A DNA stretch of 64,000 nt from Burkholderia mayonis (GCF_001523745.2 NZ_CP013386.1:620001-684000), one strand, 5' to 3'; positions 26,753 to 36,346 are shown, numbered from the stretch's first letter. Numbers and translations are program-made. Notes: generated by a model from the letters alone, not told the origin.

Positions 26753-27193
26753 ATGGCACGCAAGTGGCTCCGCAACGGCGCGCTCGCGTCCGTCTTCGCG
26801 ATCGTCGCGGTTGTCGCGATAGGCAACATCGGCGTTTCGCCGGACAGTCTGGTTTCCGCCGCATATGCACGGGAAGCCGCCGTGGTAAATGGGGCGGCAG
26901 CGCAGATCGACACGGTCCCCGCGTCCCGGTTGCCGCGCGAGGCAGTGACCACGCTGAGCCTGATCGCCGCAGGCGGCCCCTATCCGTACGAGAAGGACGG
27001 TGCGGTATTCGGCAATTACGAACGAATTTTGCCGAAGATGCGGCGCGGCTATTACCACGAGTACACCGTGCCGATGCCGAGGGCCCGCAACCGCGGCGCA
27101 CGGCGCATCGTCTGTGGCGGTCCCTTGAGGCGCGTCGACAATTGTTATTACACCGGCGACCACTACAACAGTTTCAAACGTATCGTTGATTGA
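26753..27193 (+). CDS. Secreted guanyl-specific ribonuclease (RNase Sa / barnase family)
   Basis: Exported ribonuclease of 146 residues. Residues 9-25 are a hydrophobic signal segment, with cleavage likely near AYA-RE (about 39). The catalytic domain (about 70-146) reads GGPYPYEKDGAVFGNYERILP, in parts, then GYYHEYTV, RNRGARRIVCGG and YYTGDHYNSFKRI. By comparison with RNase Sa, Glu103 is the general base, Arg114 and Arg118 bind phosphate, and His137 is the general acid; all are present. Cys121 and Cys131 could form a disulfide different from that of RNase Sa. A barstar gene follows 7 bases after the stop, as an inhibitor that protects the producer. Confidence 0.92.
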   Translation: MARKWLRNGALASVFAIVAVVAIGNIGVSPDSLVSAAYAREAAVVNGAAAQIDTVPASRLPREAVTTLSLIAAGGPYPYEKDGAVFGNYERILPKMRRGYYHEYTVPMPRARNRGARRIVCGGPLRRVDNCYYTGDHYNSFKRIVD

Positions 27194-27200
27194 CTTCGGG

Positions 27201-27773
27201 ATGAGCGGCATGAGCGACAACATCTACGCGCACGAGACGACGGCTGCGGCGGATCTTTTCGCGGCCGGCGGCGGTAACCTGTTTCAGCGCGTCATGCAGA
27301 TGCGCATGGCGGCGCACGCCGGCGGAGCGCCTGACGGCGCGGCCAGCCCCGGGCTTTCATCCATCGAGGAGCCTATGAGCCTTTTTACGACCGTGCGACC
27401 GAATCTCGTGCAGTCGATCCGTGCATTTCGCGTGCAGGATCTCGCTGACGAAGCGAATCAGCTCGGCCAGCATTTCCTGTATGCGTACTGCGGGAATGCC
27501 CAATCGAAGCAGGAAGTGCTGGAAACGATCGCGACATCGTTCCTGTTCCCGAAGCACTTCGGCAAGAACTACGACGCGCTGTACGACTGCCTGACAGACC
27601 TCGTCCACAAGGCGGGCACGCAGCCGGGTTTCGTGATCGTGCTCGAAGCGCTGCCGATCGCGCACAAGTTCGACAAGGAGGGGCGCGAGACGCTGCTCGA
27701 CGTGTTCCGCGAGGCGGCGGAATTCTGGGCCGAGCGCAAGGTCGCGTTCCGCGTCTTTTACTCGTTCGCCTGA
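27201..27773 (+). CDS. Barstar-family ribonuclease inhibitor with N-terminal extension
   Basis: Cytoplasmic inhibitor expected to bind the adjacent ribonuclease. From ATG 27201 it has 190 residues; the barstar domain occupies about residues 75-190. FPKHFGKNYDALYDCLTDL matches the barstar helix with both ribonuclease-contacting aspartates, and EAAEFWAERKVAFRVFYSFA forms the last helix and strand. Classical barstar has about 90 residues. The first 58 codons (MSGMSDNIYAHETTAAAD...) have normal codon bias and so are probably translated, but GAGGAG lies just before ATG 27375, which would give a 132-residue form. The gene is coupled to the ribonuclease by a 7-base gap. Confidence 0.9.
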   Translation: MSGMSDNIYAHETTAAADLFAAGGGNLFQRVMQMRMAAHAGGAPDGAASPGLSSIEEPMSLFTTVRPNLVQSIRAFRVQDLADEANQLGQHFLYAYCGNAQSKQEVLETIATSFLFPKHFGKNYDALYDCLTDLVHKAGTQPGFVIVLEALPIAHKFDKEGRETLLDVFREAAEFWAERKVAFRVFYSFA

Positions 27774-27795
27774 GCCGGCGCGGCAGCCGGGTTCA

Positions 27796-27841
27796 GCCCG
27801 CAAGACGCGCGAAGGCTCGCATCCAGCGGGCCTTTTCTTTG
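27796..27841 (+). terminator. Probable terminator after the barstar gene
   Basis: Arms GCCCGC and GCGGGC enclose a long loop with its own partial pairing and are followed by CTTTTCTTTG. It separates the barstar gene from rsmE on the opposite strand. Confidence 0.5.
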
Positions 27842-27886
27842 GGTTTTGTCGTTATCCGAGCCGTGACGCGCGGCGGCAGCTTCGCA

Positions 27887-28648
27887 TCACCACCCGCCCC
27901 AGCGCGCGGCGAGCGCGGCGAGCATCGCGATCCCGGCCGTTTCGGTGCGCAGCACGCGCGGGCCGAGCAGGATCGACGCGAAGCCGCGCTCGCGCGCGGC
28001 CTCCTCTTCGTCCGGCGCGAGTCCGCCCTCCGGGCCGATCAGCAGCGTGACGCCGCCCGCAGGCGGCGCGCCCGGCAGATCGGCGAAGCCGACGCTCGCG
28101 CGCGGCGACAGCATCAGGCGCAGCTCGTCGGGCGCCGGCGCGGCGGGCAGGGCGGCGAGCCACGTGTGGAAATCGCGGACGGGCGCGACGTTCGGCACGC
28201 GATTGCGTCCGCATTGCTCGCACGACGCGCGCACGACGCCCTGCCAATGCGCGATGCGCTTTTGCGCGCGCTCGCCGGACAGGCGCACGACGCCACGCGC
28301 GGTCGACAGCGGCGCGATCGCCGCCGCGCCGAGCTCGACCGCCTTCTCGATCAGCCAATCCATCTTGTCGCCGCCCGCGATGCCCTGCGCGAGCGTGATC
28401 CGGTACGGCGCCTCGACGTCGGCGAGCGCGAACGCGCCGATGCGCACCAGCGCCGCGCGCTTGTCGAGCTCGACGACTTCCGCCCGGTACTGGCCGCCCG
28501 CGCCGTTGAAGAGCGTGATCGCATCGCCCGTCGCGAGGCGCAACACCTGGACGTGCCGCGCGACGTCGGCGGGCAGCGCGAGCGTCGCGTCGCTTTGCAA
28601 CTCGGCGTCGACGAAAAAGCGCGGAATGGCGGACGTGCTGGCCGTCAT
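27887..28648 (-). CDS. rsmE: 16S rRNA (uracil-1498-N3)-methyltransferase
   Basis: SPOUT-class methyltransferase that modifies U1498 in the decoding region of 16S rRNA using S-adenosylmethionine. The 253 residues show an N-terminal PUA-like part (HVQVLRLATGDAITLFNGAGGQ, in parts) and a knotted C-terminal domain: LAQGIAGGDKMDWLIEKAVELGA, then LIGPEGGLAPDEE and LGPRVLRTETAGIA, the cofactor-binding knot. Its start overlaps the stop of the VOC gene by four bases. Confidence 0.95.
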   Translation of the reverse strand: MTASTSAIPRFFVDAELQSDATLALPADVARHVQVLRLATGDAITLFNGAGGQYRAEVVELDKRAALVRIGAFALADVEAPYRITLAQGIAGGDKMDWLIEKAVELGAAAIAPLSTARGVVRLSGERAQKRIAHWQGVVRASCEQCGRNRVPNVAPVRDFHTWLAALPAAPAPDELRLMLSPRASVGFADLPGAPPAGGVTLLIGPEGGLAPDEEEAARERGFASILLGPRVLRTETAGIAMLAALAARWGGW

Positions 28649-29061
28649 GCGGCAATGCGCCGCGCGAGCGCCCAGCGGTACCCGTCGAGATCCTCGATCT
28701 GCGCGAAGCGATCGCCCCAGAACTGATCTTGCGGCGCGGTCAGTGATTTCGCGCCCGCGTCGAGCGCGCGCCCGTAGGTCGCATCGACGTCGTCGACATA
28801 CAGATAAAACGACTGCGGCGCGGTCGCGCCCGAATTTTTCGGCGTGCGGGCCGTCGAGCCGAACGCGCCCTCGGGCGCGAACATCACGATCAACTGGCCG
28901 CGGTACGACATCTCGACGTGCATGATCGCGCCGTCTTCGTCGATCAAGTCACGCTTTTCGAAGCCGAATGCATCGCTGAAAAATTGAATCGACGCCTGCG
29001 CGTTGCGCACCGTCAGATAGGGGGTCAACCATGGCACGTAGGCCGGCCGTGGGTCGGTCAT
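28645..29061 (-). CDS. VOC-family protein (glyoxalase/bleomycin-resistance fold)
   Basis: 138-residue single-domain protein. TPYLTVRNAQASIQFFSDAFGFE and IMHVEMSYRGQLIVMFAPE, in parts, form the first beta-alpha-beta-beta-beta module; SFYLYVDDVDATYGRALDAGA and DRFAQIEDLDGYRWALA the second. It resembles the PhnB-like branch. His and Glu metal-ligand candidates are present, but the substrate cannot be predicted. The start is the ATG just before TDPRPAYVPW. It overlaps rsmE by four bases. Confidence 0.85.
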   Translation of the reverse strand: MTDPRPAYVPWLTPYLTVRNAQASIQFFSDAFGFEKRDLIDEDGAIMHVEMSYRGQLIVMFAPEGAFGSTARTPKNSGATAPQSFYLYVDDVDATYGRALDAGAKSLTAPQDQFWGDRFAQIEDLDGYRWALARRIAA

Positions 29062-29099
29062 ACGGGTTCTCCTGCGGGAAAGTTGGGGCTTCGCCGAAC

Positions 29100-29957
29100 T
29101 TAGCGATGTATGCCGAGAGTATCGCGCAGCGCGCGCGGCAGCGTGAAGAGTGCGGGATGCAGCTTCGCGTCGTAGAAACGCAATCCGTCGATGCGCCGTT
29201 CGGCGAGCCGCTCTTCGACGTCGTGCGAGAACAGCGACGCCGCGTCGAGCGCGTCGCTCGCGATCGCCATCAGCCATGGCGAGCCGTACAGCGGCACATG
29301 CGCGCACAGCGGCGCGACGACCGCGAAGCGCGTGCGCAGCGCGGCGAGCAGCGCCTTGATGCGCGCCCCGTGGAAGAGCGGCGAGCCGAGGTGCAGCGAC
29401 ACCGCGCCTTGCGGCGTCAGGATGCGCTTCAAGCGCGCGTAGAACTCAGGCGTATAGAGGCTCGCGGCGGGGGAGTCGGGCGGCGTCAGGTCGAACACGG
29501 CGAGGTCGAAGTGCTCGCATGCGTGGTCGACGTAGCGCGCGGCGTCGCCGATCACGAGCTCGACGCGCGGATCGTCGAGCGCGCCCTGATGGACGTCGCC
29601 GAGAAAGTGGCGCGCCATGTCGACGACGGCCGGATCGAGCTCCGCGACGACGATTCGCTCGATGCACGGATGCTTGAGCAACTGGCGCGCGGCGCCGCCG
29701 TCGCCGCCGCCCAGCACGAGCGCTTTCCTGGGCGCCGGGTGCGCGAGCGCGGCCGGGTGCGTCATGCACTCGTGATAGACGAATTCGTCGCCGACCGACG
29801 TCATCGGCCTGCCGTCGAGCGTGAAGAGCCGTCCGAGCAGCGACGTCTCCCACACCTCGATTTCCTGATGCTCGGATGCGATGCGCGCGAGCCGCCGGGC
29901 GTTCGGAAAGCCGTAGGCGGCGTCGGGGGTCGGATGGAAGAGGAGGGTGGAGCTCAA
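29100..29957 (-). CDS. speE: Spermidine synthase (polyamine aminopropyltransferase)
   Basis: Transfers the aminopropyl group of decarboxylated SAM to putrescine. The 285-residue form begins at TTG (SSTLLFHPTPDAAYGF); no ATG or GTG lies in frame between it and the upstream region, and the next Met is inside the conserved domain. GRLFTLDGRPMTSVGDEFVYHE is the substrate gate in parts, LVLGGGDGGAARQLLKH binds the nucleoside, VVAELDPAVVDMAR its ribose, and FDLTPPDSPAASLYTPEFY contains the catalytic aspartate. The usual STDPVGP loop is diverged here to LTPPDSPA. Divergent from tkt. Confidence 0.9.
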   Translation of the reverse strand: MSSTLLFHPTPDAAYGFPNARRLARIASEHQEIEVWETSLLGRLFTLDGRPMTSVGDEFVYHECMTHPAALAHPAPRKALVLGGGDGGAARQLLKHPCIERIVVAELDPAVVDMARHFLGDVHQGALDDPRVELVIGDAARYVDHACEHFDLAVFDLTPPDSPAASLYTPEFYARLKRILTPQGAVSLHLGSPLFHGARIKALLAALRTRFAVVAPLCAHVPLYGSPWLMAIASDALDAASLFSHDVEERLAERRIDGLRFYDAKLHPALFTLPRALRDTLGIHR

Positions 29958-30074
29958 GGCGGCGGGTGCAGCTGGCGGGGCGGTTCGATGGTGAGAATTA
30001 TAGAGGGTGGGAAGACGGACGAGAAACCGCACGGACCGTCGGATTCGGACAAGGCTTGGACGGAGGGCATCTGT

Positions 30075-30080
30075 TAAAAT
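30075..30080 (+). promoter_or_regulatory. Probable -10 element for tkt
   Basis: TAAAAT in the speE-tkt gap, 140 bases before the tkt ATG. TTGGAC lies 13 bases upstream, a spacing shorter than standard. Confidence 0.4.
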
Positions 30081-30219
30081 GACGAGCTTTGCAGCCTCGT
30101 CCGTTTGCTCGTCCGCTTCGCGTCCTGCCGGCGCCGCATCACGCGCCGGGAACGGTTGGCCCGCGAGCTTCCGGATGCCGCCCGTGCCCCGTTTTCTCGA
30201 CTCGTTCTCCGGACTCGAC

Positions 30220-32247
30220 ATGACGACTTCGTCTCCCGCTCCCACCACTTTGATGGCCAACGCGATCCGTGCGCTCGCGATGGACGCCGTTCAGCAAGCG
30301 AACTCCGGCCACCCCGGCATGCCGATGGGCATGGCCGAGATCGGCGTCGCGCTTTGGTCGCGCCATCTGAAACACAATCCGGCGAACCCGCACTGGGCCG
30401 ACCGCGACCGCTTCGTGCTGTCGAACGGCCACGGCTCGATGCTGCTGTACGCGCTCCTGCACCTGACGGGCTACGCGCTGCCGATCGAGGAGCTCAAGAA
30501 CTTTCGCCAACTGCACTCGAAGACGCCGGGCCACCCGGAATACGGGATCACGCCGGGCGTCGAGACGACGACAGGCCCGCTCGGCCAGGGGCTTGCGAAC
30601 GCGGTCGGCATGGCGCTCGGCGAGGCGCTGATGGCGGCCGAATTCAATCGCGACGACGCGAAGATCGTCGATCACCACACGTACGTATTCCTCGGCGACG
30701 GTTGCCTGATGGAAGGCATCTCGCACGAAGCCTGCTCGCTTGCCGGCACGCTGAAGCTGAACAAGCTGATTGCGCTGTACGACGACAACGGGATCTCGAT
30801 CGACGGCGACGTCGTCAACTGGTTCCGCGACGACACGCCGAAGCGCTTCGAGGCATACGGCTGGAACGTGATTCCGGACGTGCACGGCCATGACGTCGAC
30901 GCGATCGACGCGGCGATCGCGGAGGCGAAGCAATCGGACAAGCCGACCCTCATCTGCTGCAAGACGCGCATCGGCAACGGCGCGGCGACGAAGGCGGGCG
31001 GTCACGACGTGCACGGCGCGCCGCTCGGTGCGGAGGAAATCGCGAAGACGCGCGAGGCGCTCGGCTGGAAGTGGGCGCCGTTCGTGATTCCGCAGGAAGT
31101 CTACGCGGCGTGGGACGCGAAGGAAGCGGGCAAGCGCAGCGAAGGCGACTGGGACGCGGCGTTCGCGCAGTATCGCGCGAAGTACCCGCAGGAAGCGGCC
31201 GAATTCGAGCGCCGGATGGCGGGCAAGCTGCCCGCCGACTGGACGGCGAAGGCTGCGGCGATCGTCGCCGGTGCGAACGAACGCGCCGAGACGGTCGCGA
31301 CGCGCAAGGCGTCGCAGCAGACGATCGAAGGGCTCGCGGCCGTGCTGCCCGAGCTGCTCGGTGGCTCGGCCGACCTGACGGGCTCGAACCTCACGAACTG
31401 GAAGGCGTCGCAAGCGGTGCGCGCGAACCAGGACGGCCCGGGCGTCGCGTGGGGCAACCACATCAACTACGGCGTGCGCGAGTTCGGCATGAGCGCCGCG
31501 ATTAACGGCCTCGTGCTGCACGGCGGCCACAAGCCGTTCGGCGGCACGTTCCTGACGTTCTCCGACTACAGCCGCAACGCGCTGCGCGTCGCCGCGCTGA
31601 TGAAGGCGCCGTCGATCTTCGTGTTCACGCACGATTCGATCGGCCTCGGCGAAGACGGCCCGACGCACCAGTCGGTCGAGCATGTCGCGAGCCTGCGCCT
31701 GATCCCGAACCTCGACGTCTGGCGTCCGGCCGATACGGTCGAGACGGCCGTCGCGTGGACCCACGCGGTGTCGCACCAGAACCCGTCGTGCCTGATTTTC
31801 AGCCGCCAGAACCTGGCGTTCAACGCGCGCACCGACGCGCAGATCGCGAACGTCGGGAAAGGCGGCTACGTGCTGCGCGACTGGAACGAAGAGATCGTCG
31901 CGCGCAAGATCATCCTGATCGCGACGGGCTCCGAAGTCGAGCTCGCGATGAAGGCGGTCGAGCCGCTCGCGCAGCAGGGGATCGCCGCGCGCGTCGTGTC
32001 GATGCCGTCGACGACCGTGTTCGACCGGCAGGACGCCGAATACCGCGAGCGCGTGCTGCCGCATGGCGTGCGCCGCGTCGCGATCGAAGCGGGCGTCACC
32101 GGATTCTGGCGCAAGTACGTGGGCCTCGAGGGCGGCGTGGTCGGCATCGACACGTTCGGCGAGTCGGCTCCGGCTGGCGTGTTGTTCAAGCATTTCGGCT
32201 TCACCGTCGAGCACGTGGTCGAAACGGCGAAGGCGGTGCTCGCGTAA
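30220..32247 (+). CDS. tkt: Transketolase
   Basis: Thiamine diphosphate enzyme of the pentose phosphate pathway, exchanging two-carbon units between sugar phosphates. The 675 residues begin at [35 protein letters not shown] is the N-terminal signature in parts. [15 protein letters not shown] and [10 protein letters not shown] bind the cofactor and metal. [19 protein letters not shown] and [14 protein letters not shown] lie in the pyrimidine domain, with the catalytic Glu in the first. It is followed by gapA after 90 bases, so the two probably share a message. Confidence 0.96.
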   Translation: MTTSSPAPTTLMANAIRALAMDAVQQANSGHPGMPMGMAEIGVALWSRHLKHNPANPHWADRDRFVLSNGHGSMLLYALLHLTGYALPIEELKNFRQLHSKTPGHPEYGITPGVETTTGPLGQGLANAVGMALGEALMAAEFNRDDAKIVDHHTYVFLGDGCLMEGISHEACSLAGTLKLNKLIALYDDNGISIDGDVVNWFRDDTPKRFEAYGWNVIPDVHGHDVDAIDAAIAEAKQSDKPTLICCKTRIGNGAATKAGGHDVHGAPLGAEEIAKTREALGWKWAPFVIPQEVYAAWDAKEAGKRSEGDWDAAFAQYRAKYPQEAAEFERRMAGKLPADWTAKAAAIVAGANERAETVATRKASQQTIEGLAAVLPELLGGSADLTGSNLTNWKASQAVRANQDGPGVAWGNHINYGVREFGMSAAINGLVLHGGHKPFGGTFLTFSDYSRNALRVAALMKAPSIFVFTHDSIGLGEDGPTHQSVEHVASLRLIPNLDVWRPADTVETAVAWTHAVSHQNPSCLIFSRQNLAFNARTDAQIANVGKGGYVLRDWNEEIVARKIILIATGSEVELAMKAVEPLAQQGIAARVVSMPSTTVFDRQDAEYRERVLPHGVRRVAIEAGVTGFWRKYVGLEGGVVGIDTFGESAPAGVLFKHFGFTVEHVVETAKAVLA

Positions 32248-32337
32248 TCCATTCCACGCCCGGACGGCCGCGCCCCGCGTCGGCCGGGCGCGCGTGAAGC
32301 TGCACGAAGTATTTTTTCAGCCATCAGGAGATACATC

Positions 32338-33348
32338 ATGACGATTCGCGTTGCAATCAACGGTTACGGCCGCATCGGCCGCAACACGCTGCGCGCTTTC
32401 TACGAAAACGGCAAGAAGCACGATCTCGAGATCGTTGCGATCAACGATCTGGGCGACGCGAAGACCAACGCGCACCTGACGCAGTACGACACGGCGCATG
32501 GCAAGTTCCCGGGCGAAGTGAAGGTCGACGGCGACTACCTCGTCGTCAACGGCGACAAGATCCGCGTGCTCGCGAACCGCAATCCGGCCGAGCTGCCGTG
32601 GGGCGAGCTGGGCGTCGACGTCGTGATGGAATGCACGGGCTTCTTCACGACGAAGGAAAAGGCGAGCGCGCACCTGAAGGGCGGCGCGAAGAAGGTGATC
32701 ATCTCGGCGCCGGGCGGCAAGGACGTCGACGCGACGATCGTCTACGGCGTGAACCACGACGTGCTGAAAGCCGAGCACACGGTGATCTCGAACGCATCGT
32801 GCACGACGAACTGCCTGGCTCCGCTCGTCAAGCCGCTGAACGACAAGATCGGCCTCGAAACCGGTCTGATGACGACGATCCACGCGTACACGAACGACCA
32901 GGTGCTGACGGACGTCTATCACGAAGACCTGCGCCGCGCGCGCTCGGCGACGCACAGCCAGATCCCGACGAAGACGGGGGCGGCCGCCGCCGTCGGCCTC
33001 GTGCTGCCGGAACTGAACGGCAAGCTCGACGGCTACGCGATCCGCGTCCCGACCATCAACGTGTCGATCGTCGACCTGTCGTTCATCGCGAAGCGCGACA
33101 CGACGGTCGAGGAAGTCAACGCGATCATGAAGGAAGCGTCGGAAGGCGCGCTGAAGGGCATCCTCGGCTACAACGATGCGCCGCTGGTCTCGATCGACTT
33201 CAACCACAACCCGGCTTCGTCGACGTTCGACGCGACGCTGACGAAGGTGTCGGGCCGTCTCGTCAAGGTGTCGAGCTGGTACGACAACGAGTGGGGCTTC
33301 TCGAACCGCATGCTGGATACGGCGATCGCACTCGCGAACGCGAAGTAA
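32338..33348 (+). CDS. gapA: Type I glyceraldehyde-3-phosphate dehydrogenase
   Basis: NAD-dependent glycolytic enzyme of 336 residues. [18 protein letters not shown] is the nucleotide motif, and SNASCTTNC places the catalytic thiol at Cys155. [16 protein letters not shown] binds phosphate, and [14 protein letters not shown] is the C-terminal signature. AGGAGA lies before the ATG. Glyceraldehyde-3-phosphate produced by the aldolases at 12779 and 54862 feeds into this step. A strong terminator follows. Confidence 0.97.
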   Translation: MTIRVAINGYGRIGRNTLRAFYENGKKHDLEIVAINDLGDAKTNAHLTQYDTAHGKFPGEVKVDGDYLVVNGDKIRVLANRNPAELPWGELGVDVVMECTGFFTTKEKASAHLKGGAKKVIISAPGGKDVDATIVYGVNHDVLKAEHTVISNASCTTNCLAPLVKPLNDKIGLETGLMTTIHAYTNDQVLTDVYHEDLRRARSATHSQIPTKTGAAAAVGLVLPELNGKLDGYAIRVPTINVSIVDLSFIAKRDTTVEEVNAIMKEASEGALKGILGYNDAPLVSIDFNHNPASSTFDATLTKVSGRLVKVSSWYDNEWGFSNRMLDTAIALANAK

Positions 33349-33409
33349 GCCCGTCGAGCGATGCCCGTTTCCGCGCGCCGACGGCGCGCCGGAAGCGGCG
33401 GCTCGAACG

Positions 33410-33447
33410 AACCGCGCCGATCAGTTTTCACCGGCGCGGTTTTTTTT
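33410..33447 (+). terminator. Intrinsic terminator after gapA
   Basis: Nine-base arms AACCGCGCC (33410-33418) and GGCGCGGTT (33433-33441), then a run of eight T residues. Confidence 0.92.
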
Positions 33448-33543
33448 CGTCGAGCGGTGTTGCTGTTCGGCGGCGCTGGGCGTGGCGATCGTCGTCACGC
33501 TGTTTCCGGCACGTGCATCGTGTTCCACGCGGGCAACGACAAT

Positions 33544-33661
33544 CCGATGCCCGATGCCCGATGCCCGATGCCCGATGCCCGATGCCCGATGCCCGATGCC
33601 CGATGCCCGATGCCCGATGCCCGATGCCCGACGCCCAACGCCCAACGCCCAACGCCCAACG
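33544..33661. repeat. Heptanucleotide tandem repeat (CCCGATG / CCCAACG)
   Basis: After a partial unit come 11 perfect CCCGATG copies (33550-33626), one CCCGACG, and four CCCAACG copies to 33661. The unit length is not a multiple of three and the array is intergenic, between gapA and the MFS gene. The perfect copies suggest recent slipped-strand expansion. Confidence 0.95.
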
Positions 33662-33702
33662 CCAAGTGCTCGGCGTCCGGGCCCGATACCCGGACCCACC
33701 CG

Positions 33703-34902
33703 TCAGCGGGCGGCGCGCCTCACGCGCATGCCATGCGTCACGCACCACAGCGCGACGAGCATGCTCGACAGCGCGCCGCCCGCGGTGCACACGCCGCGCC
33801 AGCCGTCGAAGCGGTACGCGGCGCTCGCGACGGCCGACCCGAGCGCGCCGCCGATGAAGTAGCTCGTCAGATAGACGGTCGTGATGCGGCTGCGCGCGTC
33901 GGTGGCGAGCGCATAGATGACGCTCTGGTTCGAGATGTGCAGCCCTTGCACGCCGACGTCGAGCAGCAGAATGCCCACGACGAGCGCGACGAGCGACTGC
34001 GTGCCCGCCGCGATGAACGCGAACGACACGAGCACGGCGGCTGCGAAGAGGCCCGTCGCCGCATGGGCGTGGCCGCGGTCGACGAGCCGGCCCGCCGCGC
34101 CCGCCGCGAGCGCGCCCATCGCGCCGACGACGCCGAACAGACCGATTGCGCCTTCGCTGAAGCGATAGGGCGGCGCGCTCAAGAGGAACGTGAGGCCCGT
34201 CCACAGCAGGCTGAAGCACGCGAACACGAGCGCGCCGTAGGCGGAGCGCAGCGCGAGCGTTGGCTCGCTGCGCACGAGCGTCGCGAGCGAGCCCATCAGC
34301 TTTCGATAATCGAGGCGCGCGGTGCGGCGATCCTTCGGCAGCTTCGTCGCGAGCACGCCGGCGAGCGCGAGCACGAGCGCTGCCGCGATCGCATAGACGG
34401 CGCGCCAGCCGAGCCAGTCGGCGATCGCGCCCGACACGACGCGCGCGAGCAGGATGCCGAGCAAGAGGCCGCTCATCACGGCGCCGACCGCGCGGCCGCG
34501 CGATGCGTCGTCGGCGAGCGATGCGGCGAACGGCACGAGCAACTGCGTCGAGCACGTAACGAAGCCGACACATACGTTCGCCGCGATGAAGAAGCCGTAG
34601 CTCGTGCTCGACGCGACCGCGACGAGCGCGACGACGTTCGCGCATAGCAGCCGCACGATCAGCGCGTGGCGATTGACGACGTCGCCGAGCGGCACGACGA
34701 CGAGCAGGCTGCACGCATAGCCGAGTTGGGTCAGCGTGACGAGATAGCCGAGCTCGGCCGGCTTGCGCCCGAAGCTCGATGCGATCGCCGCGAGGAGCGG
34801 CTGCGAGTAGTAGAGGTTGCCGATGACGATGCCGCAAGCGCACGCGAACAGCAGCGTCATTCCGCGCGTCAGCGCGGGCGGGGTGGCGGTGACGGGATTC
34901 AT
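33703..34902 (-). CDS. MFS transporter of the cyanate cluster
   Basis: Inner-membrane carrier of 399 residues with about 12 hydrophobic segments. MTLLFACACGIVIGNLYYSQPLL begins the first in parts. GDVVNRHALIVRLL is the loop 2-3 motif, and LASLADDASRGRAVGAVMSG-like residues mark the central region. The motif set is like YgaY/YnfM-type exporters or sugar/drug carriers rather than E. coli CynX. It is 118 bases downstream of cynS on the same strand, so a role with cyanate, bicarbonate or ammonium products is possible but unproven. The start is at MNPVTATPP. Confidence 0.85.
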   Translation of the reverse strand: MNPVTATPPALTRGMTLLFACACGIVIGNLYYSQPLLAAIASSFGRKPAELGYLVTLTQLGYACSLLVVVPLGDVVNRHALIVRLLCANVVALVAVASSTSYGFFIAANVCVGFVTCSTQLLVPFAASLADDASRGRAVGAVMSGLLLGILLARVVSGAIADWLGWRAVYAIAAALVLALAGVLATKLPKDRRTARLDYRKLMGSLATLVRSEPTLALRSAYGALVFACFSLLWTGLTFLLSAPPYRFSEGAIGLFGVVGAMGALAAGAAGRLVDRGHAHAATGLFAAAVLVSFAFIAAGTQSLVALVVGILLLDVGVQGLHISNQSVIYALATDARSRITTVYLTSYFIGGALGSAVASAAYRFDGWRGVCTAGGALSSMLVALWCVTHGMRVRRAAR

Positions 34903-35020
34903 GGGGCGCGTAGCGAAGAAGGACGGAGCCGGGAGAGACGAACGAAACCGAAGCGAGCGGCGCGCGCGGCGGGCCGCGTGAAGCCGGCTCGCCGCGGCGC
35001 GCTTCATGCTGGAACGGCGA

Positions 35021-35491
35021 TCAGAACGGTCTCGTCGGCAGATATTTGCCGTCGAGCGTGATGACGGCGCGCGAGCCGCCTTCCGGATCGTCGACCTTCT
35101 TGATGTCGAGCTTGAAGTTGATCGCGCTGACGATGCCGTCGCCGAACTGCTCGTGGATCAGCGCCTTCAGCGTCGAGCCGTAGACCTGCACGATCTCGTA
35201 GAAGCGGTAGATCGTCGGATCGGTCGGAACGCCGCCCGGGATGCTGCCGCGCACGGGGATCGTCTGCAGCAGGCGCACGGTGTCGTCGTCGAGGTCGAGC
35301 TTCGCGGCGACGACGCGCGCGGCGTCGGCGGGCAGCGGATGCTGGCCGAGCAGCGCGGCCGTCGTGAACGCGACGCTCAGGCCGGTGCCTTCGTTGATCT
35401 GCTCGAACGTGAGGTTCTTGCGTGTCTTCGCGTCGACGATGCGATCGGTGAGCGCCTGACGCGCGGACTGGCAGTGTTGCGATTGGGCCAT
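35021..35491 (-). CDS. cynS: Cyanate hydratase (cyanase)
   Basis: Converts cyanate and bicarbonate to ammonia and CO2. Its 156 residues match the E. coli enzyme in length, and the catalytic residues fall at the same positions: Arg96 and Glu99 in [13 protein letters not shown] and Ser122 in [10 protein letters not shown]. The N-terminal helix-turn-helix-like domain reads [22 protein letters not shown] in parts. AAGGAGG precedes the ATG. It lies 79 bases after cynT, whose carbonic anhydrase restores the bicarbonate used. Confidence 0.97.
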   Translation of the reverse strand: MAQSQHCQSARQALTDRIVDAKTRKNLTFEQINEGTGLSVAFTTAALLGQHPLPADAARVVAAKLDLDDDTVRLLQTIPVRGSIPGGVPTDPTIYRFYEIVQVYGSTLKALIHEQFGDGIVSAINFKLDIKKVDDPEGGSRAVITLDGKYLPTRPF

Positions 35492-35570
35492 GTGGCCTCC
35501 TTGCGGTAAGGGATCGGTAAGGGAACGGAGATTGCTGCCGTGGGACGCGGCGCGCGTTGCGTGATTTGCG

Positions 35571-36230
35571 TCACGCGACGCGATTGAGCCGCGGCCGCGT
35601 CGCACGCACGTCCGGGTGGTCGGCGAGCGAGACGAAGCGGCCCGTCGCGCCGTCGAGCGCGTTGATCGAGCCGGTTTCGATGTCGTACACCCAGCCGTGC
35701 AGCGCGAGGCGCCCTTGCTCGAGCGCGAGCCGCACGCAAGGGTGCGTGTTGAGGTTCGCGAGCTGCGCGACGACGTTCTCGCGCACCATCGAATCGACGC
35801 GCGCCTGCTCGCCTGCATGCTCGCGCGCTTCGTTCACGCATTTCGCGGCGTCCGCGTAGCGCAGCCAGCCGCGCACGGCGGGCAGATGGTCGAGGCATGC
35901 GCACGACGCGATCGCGGTCATCGCGCCGCAGTCCGAGTGGCCGCACACGACGACGTCGGCGACTTCGAGCACGGCGACCGCGTATTCGACGGACGCCGAC
36001 ACGCCGCCCGGCTCGGGGCCGAACGACGGCACAATGTTGCCAGCGTTGCGGATCACGAACAGGTCGCCTGGTTCGCGCTGCGTGACGAGCTCGGGCACGA
36101 GGCGGCTATCCGAGCACGAGATGAAGAGCGCGCGCGGCCGCTGGCTCGCGGCGAGGCGCTTGAACAGTGCGGAGCGCTGAGGAAACGCATCGCGCTGGAA
36201 CTTCAGAAATCCTTCGATGATGTCCTGCAT
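35571..36230 (-). CDS. cynT: Beta-class carbonic anhydrase of the cyn operon
   Basis: Hydrates CO2 to bicarbonate, preventing bicarbonate loss during cyanate breakdown. In the 219 residues the zinc site is complete: Cys39, His98 and Cys101 (FISCSDSRL and VCGHSDCGA), with the Asp41-Arg43 dyad. [11 protein letters not shown] is the family signature. It starts at [11 protein letters not shown] with GGAGCA upstream. First gene of the cynT-cynS-MFS unit and divergent from cynR. Confidence 0.95.
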   Translation of the reverse strand: MQDIIEGFLKFQRDAFPQRSALFKRLAASQRPRALFISCSDSRLVPELVTQREPGDLFVIRNAGNIVPSFGPEPGGVSASVEYAVAVLEVADVVVCGHSDCGAMTAIASCACLDHLPAVRGWLRYADAAKCVNEAREHAGEQARVDSMVRENVVAQLANLNTHPCVRLALEQGRLALHGWVYDIETGSINALDGATGRFVSLADHPDVRATRPRLNRVA

Positions 36231-36346
36231 CGTGTGCTCCTTGATCGATAGCGAGAGCCGATGACCGAAGGATGAGGCAAACGATTCATAGCGTCCAAGA
36301 CCGGTTTATTATTATTCGTATAGGAAAAACCAATACATGGGACGCG
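36231..36346. promoter_or_regulatory. cynT-cynR divergent control region
   Basis: This AT-rich gap has GGTTT (36302-36306) and AAAACC (36326-36331) flanking TATTATTATTCGTATAGG. It is the natural place for a CynR site and for overlapping promoters. No perfect T-N11-A box was singled out. Confidence 0.5.

Larger units (their letters stand above)
33349..33702. other. 354-base intergenic region: terminator plus tandem repeat
   Basis: It contains the gapA terminator and the heptamer array at 33544-33661; no gene is supported. Apparent reading frames here only translate the repeat. Confidence 0.7.

Noticed and set aside
27375..27773. Barstar starting only at ATG 27375
   Set aside because: Not excluded, but the 58 codons before it have normal coding bias and stay open from just after the ribonuclease stop, so the longer form was annotated and the short one noted.
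29958..30260. Upstream extension of speE by about 100 codons
   Set aside because: It would overlap the divergent tkt start and its promoter and has no family similarity. The TTG at 29957 matches the family N-terminus.
33544..33661. CRISPR-like array
   Set aside because: Heptamers are directly adjacent, without spacers, and no cas genes are present.
33361..34647. Long reading frames that translate the heptamer repeat (PDARCPM-type peptides)
   Set aside because: The repeat is open in all frames because its unit has no stop codons. The rest of the frame is the antisense of the MFS gene, and no start or ribosome site supports it.
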